Source: Campylobacteraceae bacterium (GTDB taxonomy: Bacteria > Campylobacterota > Campylobacteria > Campylobacterales > Sulfurovaceae). From it: 12,542 nt of DNA. Below are positions 7,108 through 12,542 of the stretch, one piece after another. Every line of letters starts with the position of its first letter. Positions within the stretch are counted from its first letter, which is position 1. The translations under genes and the position numbers were made by a program. The notes under the pieces are model-generated. The model ran no database searches, had not been told where the DNA came from, and was given only the letters and a program-made list of their open reading frames with translations. Where the stretch lies: NCBI GenBank assembly GCA_027063105.1, contig JAMOSL010000081.1:1-12542 (forward strand), in the 5' to 3' direction.

Positions 7108-8139
7108 TTAGCTTAACTCTTTTTCTGCTTTTATAAGTGCTACTACACCATCATACATATCTTGAACAGCTTCTACTTCAGTAATACCAAGTCTACGAAG
7201 ATTACTAATATCATATACTCCACCTTCGCTTTCAGAGTGTTCACCATGTATCCCACGAATTTGAAGATAGTATTTATCTGTAATAGTTTTAAATGCTTCC
7301 ATATCTTCTGCCAATTTTGGTAGTGCTATATGTACACTTGCTCTCATAGCAGTACCTAGATTTGTAGGACATGATGTAATATATCCTAAATGTTCACTAT
7401 ATGAGAAAGGAACTTTAGTCTCAATACTTTTAATAGCACTCACTAATCTGCTGAATACTTCTTTTATATCACCACCTTGTTGCATAGATATAATTCTTAA
7501 TTGGTCTTCTTCATTTACCCACACCAAAAATGTTTTATCACTATTATGATATATTCCCCTACCTTCTGGCCAATTCTTGTTTAATCCTACAGCATCTAAA
7601 AATCTATCACCTTCTTTGAATAGAAAATGGTCTTTTATTAAATCATCTTGAATCTCTTTACTCATACCTAAAAGTGGAAAATAATCTCCTTTAAGCTCAC
7701 CATCTAATGTAGATAATCCTTCAACTACACTAGCTTCTACTTTATCTCTTTGCTCTTTTGATATAGCTGGTCCTAGAGGCATATTATCCATATTTCTACC
7801 TACTCTAATACGAGTTGATACTATAAATTCTCCGTCTGGATCAGGATTTGGTGCATTAAGATCATCAGGATTCAAATTACTTGTATGTTTATCTTCTTTA
7901 CCAAAGCCATGATAATCTTTAATAATTGGGTCAAACAGTTTATCAAATAGAGTATAAGACTCTTTATCTCCAGCATATACACCAATTCCACTATCTATAT
8001 TTACAACACCTGAATTAATAGCTTGTTCAAGAGTAAACCCATTAGCTGTTTTTTTATTTTTAAGTTCTTCAAAACTCTCTGGTGTTAAATGTTTGCATAA
8101 CATTGATTTACAATCTTCTGGTAATTTTGGATAATTCAT
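7108..8139 (-). CDS. arginine kinase (animal-type phosphagen kinase)
   Basis: Arginine kinase reversibly transfers phosphate from ATP to arginine, storing high-energy phosphate. The 343 residues span both the small N-terminal helical domain (to about 85) and the catalytic domain. Key residues match Limulus arginine kinase: specificity loop SGIGVYAG (50-57, Tyr55), nucleotide arginines Arg110 and Arg112 in STRIRVGR, Arg215, Arg266 and Arg295, Glu211 in NEEDQLRIISMQ, Cys257 in SCPTNLGT, and Glu300 in GEHSESEGGVYD. The intact N-terminal domain and the specificity loop distinguish it from the bacterial protein-arginine kinase McsB, which lacks that domain. ATG 8139 follows AAAAAGG at good distance. 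Bacterial homologues are known in Sulfurovum, Desulfotalea and a few others, generally attributed to transfer from animals. The gene appears to be its own transcription unit. Confidence 0.95.
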   Translation of the reverse strand: MNYPKLPEDCKSMLCKHLTPESFEELKNKKTANGFTLEQAINSGVVNIDSGIGVYAGDKESYTLFDKLFDPIIKDYHGFGKEDKHTSNLNPDDLNAPNPDPDGEFIVSTRIRVGRNMDNMPLGPAISKEQRDKVEASVVEGLSTLDGELKGDYFPLLGMSKEIQDDLIKDHFLFKEGDRFLDAVGLNKNWPEGRGIYHNSDKTFLVWVNEEDQLRIISMQQGGDIKEVFSRLVSAIKSIETKVPFSYSEHLGYITSCPTNLGTAMRASVHIALPKLAEDMEAFKTITDKYYLQIRGIHGEHSESEGGVYDISNLRRLGITEVEAVQDMYDGVVALIKAEKELS

Positions 8140-8158
8140 TTTTTGCCTTTTTATACGG

Positions 8159-8164
8159 ATTATA
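8159..8164 (-). promoter_or_regulatory. -10 box for arginine kinase gene
   Basis: A perfect TATAAT on the minus strand in the sequence GATATAATCC, with a predicted start near 8152 and a very short leader of about 13 nt that still includes AAAAAGG before ATG 8139. No clear -35 box at standard spacing. Confidence 0.45.
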
Positions 8165-8209
8165 TCTGAAGTAATTTTATCTTATGTTAATTTATGGAAG
8201 GAGTTATTT

Positions 8210-8236
8210 AAAGCAATCATTGTAATAGATTGCTTT
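8210..8236. terminator. hairpin downstream of hup
   Basis: A 9-bp perfect stem (AAAGCAATC at 8210-8218, complement at 8228-8236) with a 9-nt loop lies 8 nt beyond the hup stop. Read leftward, as hup is transcribed, the stem ends GATTGCTTT with only three U residues. Read rightward it is followed by a long T-rich run (TTTTTTATTTTTTA counted from the stem end). It probably ends hup transcription, but the better terminator orientation faces rightward and would block antisense entry into hup. Confidence 0.6.
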
Positions 8237-8244
8237 TTTATTTT

Positions 8245-8526
8245 TTATGCGTTTGCAACAACATCTTTAAGTGTTTTACCAATTTTAAATTTTGGTGCAG
8301 TATGTGCAGGTTTAGTATAAGTAGTATTTTTACCTGGAACTTTACCACTTTTCTCTGCAACTTCAACAGTTGAAAATGTTCCAAATCCAATCAAAGAGAT
8401 GCTTTTTTTATCTACTAAAGCTTTTGTTATTGCTCCTGTAAATGCCTTGATAGCTTTTTCAGCGTCCGTCTTTTCTTCATATTCTCCAACCTCTTGCATT
8501 AATTCTATGAATTCTGCTTTTGTCAT
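8245..8526 (-). CDS. hup: HU-family DNA-binding protein
   Basis: HU is a small basic histone-like dimer that bends and compacts DNA in the nucleoid. The 93-residue product starting MTKAEFIELMQ matches the family length, and it has the GFGTFSTVEV signature (47-56 or so). The DNA-binding beta arm (VPGKNTTYTKPAHTAPKF) keeps the Pro intercalation site, and the C-terminus ends IGKTLKDVVANA. An in-frame ATG 13 codons upstream (8565) is rejected as start, because AAAGGA stands just before ATG 8526 and because family members begin near MTKAEF. The arm sequence departs from the usual RNPQTGKE, being shorter, but looks functional. Confidence 0.93.
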   Translation of the reverse strand: MTKAEFIELMQEVGEYEEKTDAEKAIKAFTGAITKALVDKKSISLIGFGTFSTVEVAEKSGKVPGKNTTYTKPAHTAPKFKIGKTLKDVVANA

Positions 8527-8555
8527 TATTCTTCCTTTTATAATAATATTTTTAA

Positions 8556-8561
8556 AGTATA
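8556..8561 (-). promoter_or_regulatory. hup: -10 box for hup
   Basis: TATACT on the minus strand preceded by TG one base upstream, an extended -10 arrangement (TGTTATACT). The predicted start near 8549 leaves about 22 nt of leader containing AAAGGA. Confidence 0.45.
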
Positions 8562-8696
8562 ACATAAAAGTTTCAATAATACAAAAAAAGGTGTTTGAAT
8601 TAGATAGTTTTAAAAGTAAATAGTATAAATTAATTATAAAGAGATGATAATTGAATTGAGAAAGTTTGAAATGTTATTCAAATATTATATTTAGTT

Positions 8697-8781
8697 TGGT
8701 GCGTCAGAGAGGATTTGAACCTCCACACCCGTAAGGCACTACCCCCTCAAGGTAGCGTGTCTACCGTTCCACCACTGACGC
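8697..8781 (-). tRNA. tRNA-Leu (GAG)
   Basis: Minus-strand cloverleaf with acceptor GCGTCAG/CTGACGC, anticodon stem CTACC/GGTAG around loop TTGAGGG (anticodon GAG, leucine), and a long class II variable arm around GTGCCTTACGGGTGTG, as expected for leucine. The T arm is GAGG-TTCAAAT-CCTC-like. The CCA end is encoded (8697-8699). It sits downstream of atpE in the same orientation. The 170 nt between it and the hup start hold only the hup promoter and AT-rich DNA, including a weak TTTGAA/TTCAAA hairpin at about 8665-8682. Confidence 0.95.
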
Positions 8782-8793
8782 ATATTTTTTAAC

Positions 8794-8819
8794 TGTGATG
8801 GTAAAATTCTACCATCACA
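8794..8819. terminator. 10-bp hairpin between atpE and tRNA-Leu
   Basis: A perfect 10-bp stem (TGTGATGGTA at 8794-8803, complement at 8810-8819) has a 6-nt loop. On the atpE strand it is followed by GTTAAAAAATATG, so the usual U-tract is missing. It may act as a partial terminator, or protect the 3' end of the abundant atpE message while letting some transcripts continue into tRNA-Leu 13 nt later. Confidence 0.55.
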
Positions 8820-8835
8820 AGCTTAAATCTTAATA

Positions 8836-9144
8836 TTAACCAATAAATGGGTTAGCATAAAGAGCAATTAGAGCAATTACCAATGTATAGATAACTTGTG
8901 CTTCAATCATAGCAAGAGCAATAAACATAGTAGTCATTAGTTTACCACCAAGACCTGGGTTTCTAGCTGTACCAGCGATTGTAGCAGCAGCAGTATGACC
9001 CATACCTATAGCTCCACCAAGAGCAGCAAGACCAAGACCAACACCAGCAGCAACTACTGAGTATGCTTTGATCATAGATTCGCCATCTTCACCAGCGAAA
9101 GCAACAGCACTAAGTGCTAAAAATAATAAGAAAAACTTTTTCAT
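8836..9144 (-). CDS. atpE: F0F1 ATP synthase subunit c (AtpE)
   Basis: Subunit c forms the proteolipid rotor ring of F0. The 102 residues contain two long membrane helices (about 26-56 and 69-97) joined by the polar loop ARNPGLGGK (60-68), whose Arg-Asn-Pro contacts the central stalk. The ion-binding carboxylate is Glu81 in AMIEAQVIYT. The Gln in helix one and the Ser/Thr after the Glu that mark sodium-binding rings are not seen, so protons are the likely ion. Residues 1-17 form a cleavable-looking signal sequence ending AVAFA before GEDGES, as in Helicobacter AtpE. As usual in this phylum, the gene stands apart from the F1 operon. AAAGGA precedes ATG 9144. Confidence 0.95.
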   Translation of the reverse strand: MKKFFLLFLALSAVAFAGEDGESMIKAYSVVAAGVGLGLAALGGAIGMGHTAAATIAGTARNPGLGGKLMTTMFIALAMIEAQVIYTLVIALIALYANPFIG

Positions 9145-9247
9145 TTAAATCCTTTAAATTGTTTGGGTTTAAAGTCTCCAATTTAGACTATCCACCTTTA
9201 AGTCCGTTCGGCTTGCGTATCCCTACTTATCACTTCGGTTAAGACGC
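9145..9247 (-). promoter_or_regulatory. structured 5' leader of atpE (candidate regulatory RNA)
   Basis: This roughly 100-nt stretch is visibly richer in G and C than its surroundings and holds several pairings. GCGT (9215-9218) pairs with ACGC (9244-9247), nesting CTTA/TAAG (9226-9229 with 9240-9243) and a tip that reads C-UUCG-G on the plus strand. A bulged hairpin at 9200-9214 has arms AAG-CC/GG-CTT. A 5-bp hairpin AGTCT/AGACT is at 9173-9189. I do not recognise a known riboswitch. It could control or stabilise the atpE message, or be a separate small RNA on either strand. Confidence 0.45.
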
Positions 9248-9250
9248 GAA

Positions 9251-9256
9251 ATTATA
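9251..9256 (-). promoter_or_regulatory. atpE: -10 box for atpE
   Basis: A perfect TATAAT on the minus strand within AAAGATATAATTTCGCG. Predicted start is near 9244-9246, giving a leader of about 100 nt. The upstream DNA is T/A-rich without a good -35 box. Confidence 0.5.
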
Positions 9257-9318
9257 TCTTTTATTTGCTAAAATTTTGATAATATCTATGGATTTATAGG
9301 CTTTTAATCTTGTATAAG

Positions 9319-9324
9319 TATAAT
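9319..9324 (+). promoter_or_regulatory. -10 box for the PgbA-like/glcD cluster
   Basis: TATAAT in AAGTATAATCC, divergent from the atpE promoter. The predicted start near 9331 would leave about 30 nt of leader containing AAAAAGGA before ATG 9361. This also places transcription after the longer-frame ATG at 9310. Confidence 0.5.
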
Positions 9325-9360
9325 CCTTTTAATAACTTTATAATTACAAAAAGGATTACA

Positions 9361-10056
9361 ATGCGTAATATACTCTTTATCTCTCTTCTCTCTTCTTTTA
9401 TTGCTACTTCACTAACAGCAGATTTTTATCCATCAAGCCAGACAAGTGAGGTTAAAAGTTTTAATGGGAATAAAATAACACTTACTAAACCGTTTTCCCA
9501 TAAAGGCATGAGTGGAATAGTAATACATAATTTTGGTAGCGAACTACAAGCAATTAGTAACTATATTACATATCAAGGTAGGAATAGTGCTACTACTGTT
9601 GGATTTGAACCTATCTTACATCAAGAGCTTCCTGCTGTTAAACCTAAAGTTAGAGTGAAAGATAAAATTATAGGTGGTTATCTATATAATAATATTCTGC
9701 TTTTAGCTCCAGATTTTGATACTTATAACAGAATTACCTCATCGGCAAAAAAGAATTGGATACATCCTGATTTATATGCTATGTTTTTATCAAAGATAGG
9801 TAATCAAATTCCTACTAAATTTAATTTGTTAAAGTTTTCAAGTGAGTATCAGGTAGGACTTATATATATAGTTCAGAGAGGTAAAGGAGTTCTGTATGAC
9901 CCAATTAGTGCAAGATATGTTTCATCTACAAATTTATCTGGACTTCCTGCTAAAGGTCAATTTCCATTTTATATGCGTTTAGGAAAAATAGAGAGTGGTT
10001 GGTTTAGTAGAGATGCTATAGGTACATATTATAATACAGTTGGAAATATTAGATGA
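9361..10056 (+). CDS. exported PgbA-like protein (plasminogen-binding N-terminal domain family)
   Basis: The 231-residue product begins with a signal peptide, MRNILFISLLSSFIATSLTA, likely cut before DFYPS. The mature part looks like the N-terminal domain of Helicobacter PgbA: a beta-rich start (SEVKSFNGNKITLTKPFSHKGMSGIVIHNF), then a helical DTYNRITSSAKKNWIHPDLYAMFLSKIG region and the final GQFPFYMRLGKIESGWFSRD. Helicobacter PgbA is longer, with an added C-terminal part that this protein lacks. Plasminogen binding was reported for the Helicobacter protein; in a probably free-living bacterium the true role is unknown. The in-frame ATG at 9310 is rejected, since AAAAAGGA precedes 9361 and the signal peptide begins there. 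Its stop overlaps the glcD start by 4 nt (ATGA). Confidence 0.8.
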   Translation: MRNILFISLLSSFIATSLTADFYPSSQTSEVKSFNGNKITLTKPFSHKGMSGIVIHNFGSELQAISNYITYQGRNSATTVGFEPILHQELPAVKPKVRVKDKIIGGYLYNNILLLAPDFDTYNRITSSAKKNWIHPDLYAMFLSKIGNQIPTKFNLLKFSSEYQVGLIYIVQRGKGVLYDPISARYVSSTNLSGLPAKGQFPFYMRLGKIESGWFSRDAIGTYYNTVGNIR

Positions 10057-11441
10057 TAGACTATAAACATATAGACGCATTTAAATCTATTGTTGGAGAT
10101 GAGAATGTATATAGTGATAGGGCTCACTTGATAGCATATAGTTATGATGCAACACGAACCAGATATGAACCTGATGCAGTTGTTTTTCCTAGAGATGAAA
10201 AAGATGTAAGTGAGATATTAAAATATTGTAATGAGAATTTAATATTGATAACTCCTAGAGGTGCTGGAAGTGGATTTACGGGAGGTGCATTACCATTAAA
10301 TGGTGGTATTATCCTTGGTATGGAAAAATATATGAATAAAATCTTAGAAATAGATTTTGAGAATATGGTAGCTGTTGTTCAACCAGGTGTCGTGAATATG
10401 GATTTACAAAGAGCTGTAGAGAAGGTAGGATTATTTTATCCACCAGATCCTGCTAGTGAAGAGTATTGTTCTATTGGTGGTAATGTCAGTGAAAATGCAG
10501 GTGGAATGCGTGCTGCTAAATATGGTATTACAAAAGATTTTGTTATGGCTCTCCGTGCAGTTAGACCGAATGGAGATATTATCCGTGCTGGTAAAAAAAC
10601 TATAAAAGATGTAGCAGGATATAATATAGCAGGTATTTTAATAGCTAGTGAGGGTACTTTGGCAGTTATTACAGAGATAACTCTAAAATTAATTCCTAAA
10701 CCAACATTCACAAAAGCATATATGGGTATTTTCCCCTCAGTTGATAATGCCATGAATGCAGTTTTTAAATCTTTGGCTAGTGGAGCAAATCCAGTTGCTA
10801 TGGAATTTTTAGATAGTTTAGTTGTCCAAGCTTTAAAAGATAAATTAGGTGTTGAACTTCCAGTAGATGCAGGTGCTTTATTAATTGGTGATGTTGATGG
10901 AAATGTATCTGATGAGGTCGAATTTCAACTTAAAATATTAGAAGAATCTTTTCGAGAGAATGGAGCAGTTGATTTTATCGTTGCAAACAGTGGCAAAGAG
11001 AGAGATAAACTTTGGTATGCGAGAAAAAATGCATCACCATCTATAACTATTTTTGGTTCAAAGAAACTAAATGAAGATATATCGGTTCCAAGAAGTATGT
11101 TACCTGAAGCTTTAAAAAAGATTTATGCAATTGGAGATAAATATGGATTTAAAGTTCCTTGTTTTGGACATGCAGGAGATGGAAATATTCATGTTAATGT
11201 AATGGTAGATGGTTCAGATCTAACAGAATTAGAAGATGGACATAAAGCTATTGAAGAGATTTTTCAGATGGTTGTAGACATGGGGGGAACTTTAAGTGGA
11301 GAACATGGAATAGGAACAAGTAAAGCTCCATTTATGAATATCGCATTTAATGAAGATGAGATGACCCTATTTAAAGATATCAAGAATGCATTTGACCCAA
11401 ATAATATATTAAATCCTGGTAAAATGGGGTTACCTTTTTAA
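10053..11441 (+). CDS. glcD: FAD-linked glycolate/D-lactate oxidase subunit GlcD
   Basis: GlcD-type flavoproteins oxidise 2-hydroxyacids such as glycolate or D-lactate and pass electrons to the respiratory chain, often with iron-sulfur partners. In 462 residues it has the FAD-binding PCMH domain (about 37-215) with PRGAGSGFTGGALPLNGG (68-85) and CSIGGNVSENAGGMRAAKYG (139-158). The C-terminal oxidase domain shows FGHAGDGNIHVNVM (371-384; His373, His380) and GGTLSGEHGIG (411-421; Glu417, His418), and the usual NPGKMG end. Family length is normal. It starts inside the stop of the PgbA-like gene (ATGA overlap), and the MscS gene follows after 2 nt, so the three are probably one operon. No iron-sulfur partner (GlcF) is in the window, so D-lactate or glycolate cannot be chosen. 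Confidence 0.9.
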   Translation: MIDYKHIDAFKSIVGDENVYSDRAHLIAYSYDATRTRYEPDAVVFPRDEKDVSEILKYCNENLILITPRGAGSGFTGGALPLNGGIILGMEKYMNKILEIDFENMVAVVQPGVVNMDLQRAVEKVGLFYPPDPASEEYCSIGGNVSENAGGMRAAKYGITKDFVMALRAVRPNGDIIRAGKKTIKDVAGYNIAGILIASEGTLAVITEITLKLIPKPTFTKAYMGIFPSVDNAMNAVFKSLASGANPVAMEFLDSLVVQALKDKLGVELPVDAGALLIGDVDGNVSDEVEFQLKILEESFRENGAVDFIVANSGKERDKLWYARKNASPSITIFGSKKLNEDISVPRSMLPEALKKIYAIGDKYGFKVPCFGHAGDGNIHVNVMVDGSDLTELEDGHKAIEEIFQMVVDMGGTLSGEHGIGTSKAPFMNIAFNEDEMTLFKDIKNAFDPNNILNPGKMGLPF

Positions 11442-11443
11442 AA

Positions 11444-12542
11444 ATGTTTAAGAACGAGAGTATTATCTTCGATATAAATGAAAGCAGACAGACAGACTTT
11501 ATTAATAGTTTAGATATGGATTTTCCTATTGTTATTCAAGAGGGATTAAACCATCTATATATGGGAGAATATGGCGAATTTTGGGCATATTTAATTTTTG
11601 GTATACCAATGGCAAATATATTGGGTGCTATATTTATATTTATATTTTTTATATTTTTAAGAAAGTTATTTACTAGTTTTGTTATTAAATTTATGTTACT
11701 TTTTGCTTCTGGAACAAAAACTATTTTAGACGAAAAAATTATATTTGGACTTAAAGAGCCTATTAGATTTGCATTTATAGTTCTTGGAATGCATATATTT
11801 TTTATGCTTCTATTTATCAATAATAGTTTTATTCATCTTATATTAGAAACACTTATTATATATACTATTTTTTGGTCTATTTTATCATTAGTAGATACTT
11901 TTAAAGATTATATTTTTTATTATAGGAAAATAGATAAACAACACTCTAAAGAACTTACTTCCTTTATTATAAAAGTAGTAAAAATAGTTATTATAATAAT
12001 TGGAACGATTTTAATTTTACAGAATTGGGGAGTAAATGTTATCGGTATTAGTGCATCTTTAGGTATAGGTGGATTGGTATTTGCATTAGCTGCTAAAGAT
12101 AGTGCATCAAATCTTGCATCATCTATTACTGTACTTTTAGATAAATCTATTAAAAATGGAGAGTGGGTAAAAGTAGCTGGTATAGAAGGTGTCGTTGAAT
12201 CGATTGATATGCGTACAACTAAAATTCGTTCATTTCAAAAATCTTTATTTACAATACCAAACTCTTTAGTTGCAAGTAGTCCAATAGAAAACTTTTCAAG
12301 ACGAGGTGTTAGACGAATTAAGTTGAATATTGGATTAGTATATAGTACAACAAGTTTTAATTTAGAAAATATAATATCTCAAATTAGAGAGATGCTTCAA
12401 TCTCATTCTAGAATATCTCAAGAGGAGACACTTTTAGTTAATTTTAATAATTTTGGAGATAGTAGTTTAGACATATTTGTATACACTTTTACAGATACTT
12501 CAAATTGGGAACATTATTTAGGGATTAGAGAAGATGTACATC
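11444..12542 (+). CDS. MscS-family mechanosensitive channel, 3' end cut by window edge
   Basis: An open frame from ATG 11444 runs 366 codons off the right edge. After a polar N-terminus (1-44), hydrophobic helices lie at about 45-72, 106-127, 131-160 and 173-193. The pore-lining helix follows: GVNVIGISASLGIGGLVFALAAKDSASNLAS, split in text as GVNVIGISASLG (196-207) and GIGGLVFALAAKDSASNLA (207-225). The beta domain then reads ITVLLDKSIKNGEWVKVAG (228-246), EGVVESIDMRTTKIRSF and IPNSLVASSPIENFSRR, all typical of MscS. These channels open under membrane tension on osmotic downshock. The start is 2 nt after the glcD stop with a weak ribosome site, implying translational coupling. The C-terminal end and total length cannot be judged here. 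Confidence 0.92.
   Translation, partial: MFKNESIIFDINESRQTDFINSLDMDFPIVIQEGLNHLYMGEYGEFWAYLIFGIPMANILGAIFIFIFFIFLRKLFTSFVIKFMLLFASGTKTILDEKIIFGLKEPIRFAFIVLGMHIFFMLLFINNSFIHLILETLIIYTIFWSILSLVDTFKDYIFYYRKIDKQHSKELTSFIIKVVKIVIIIIGTILILQNWGVNVIGISASLGIGGLVFALAAKDSASNLASSITVLLDKSIKNGEWVKVAGIEGVVESIDMRTTKIRSFQKSLFTIPNSLVASSPIENFSRRGVRRIKLNIGLVYSTTSFNLENIISQIREMLQSHSRISQEETLLVNFNNFGDSSLDIFVYTFTDTSNWEHYLGIREDVH

Noticed and set aside
7108..8139. McsB protein-arginine kinase
   Set aside because: McsB lacks the N-terminal phosphagen kinase domain and the substrate specificity loop, both of which are present here; no ctsR/mcsA/clpC genes lie nearby.
8399..8623. Plus-strand open frame of 74 codons
   Set aside because: Mostly antisense to hup, which has clear family motifs, ribosome site and promoter.
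8836..9144. Sodium-dependent ATP synthase c subunit
   Set aside because: The Glu81 site lacks the helix-one Gln and following Ser/Thr that sodium rings use.
9145..9247. c-di-GMP (GEMM) riboswitch, suggested by ACGCAAGCC
   Set aside because: The upstream GGGCAAACC-type element and GAAA tetraloop are not found, and the downstream pairing does not follow the consensus.
10436..10753. Minus-strand open frame of 105 codons
   Set aside because: Antisense to the conserved FAD-binding region of glcD; translation has no recognisable motif.
11536..11820. Minus-strand open frame of 94 codons
   Set aside because: Antisense to the membrane helices of the MscS gene; Asn/Ile-rich translation reflects AT-rich helices on the other strand.

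Overview
The window is AT-rich and reads as a Campylobacterota (epsilonproteobacterial) chromosome segment. Pointers are an AtpE with a signal-like N-terminus as in Helicobacter, a PgbA-like secreted protein, an NrdB with the KIYNP and RKIFGG signature of Helicobacter/Campylobacter, and promoters made of a TATAAT-like -10 behind T-rich DNA with poor -35 boxes. An animal-type arginine kinase points further towards a Sulfurovum-like sulfur-oxidising lineage, because bacterial arginine kinases have been described there. The genus is an inference.

Layout. A tRNA-Val(GAC), cut by the left edge, is followed by a leftward operon (119-2090) of a short SpeE-like protein, coaE and dapF. A divergent promoter region separates it from a rightward operon (2233-5545): nrdB, a carbon-nitrogen hydrolase and bioD. 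NrdB carries an in-frame 303-residue intein with a LAGLIDADG endonuclease, placed exactly at a diiron-ligand histidine. BioD runs tail-to-tail, with a 37-nt overlap, into a leftward pair: a FAH-fold-like enzyme and a coiled-coil lipoprotein. Upstream of these, also leftward, are the arginine kinase gene, an HU gene (hup), tRNA-Leu(GAG) and atpE, the last with a roughly 100-nt structured leader. To the right, a divergent rightward cluster holds a PgbA-like exported protein, a GlcD-type flavin oxidase and an MscS-family channel that runs off the right edge.

Functions. Most genes are core metabolism: lysine/peptidoglycan (DapF), coenzyme A (CoaE), polyamine-like (SpeE-like), dNTP supply (NrdB), biotin (BioD), ATP synthase (AtpE) and hydroxyacid oxidation (GlcD). 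The accessory signals are the NrdB intein, the phosphagen kinase, the unrecognised lipoprotein with its FAH-like partner, and the atpE leader RNA. I saw no CRISPR array, insertion sequence or phage gene. All frames, motifs and hairpins were read by eye; no database search was run.
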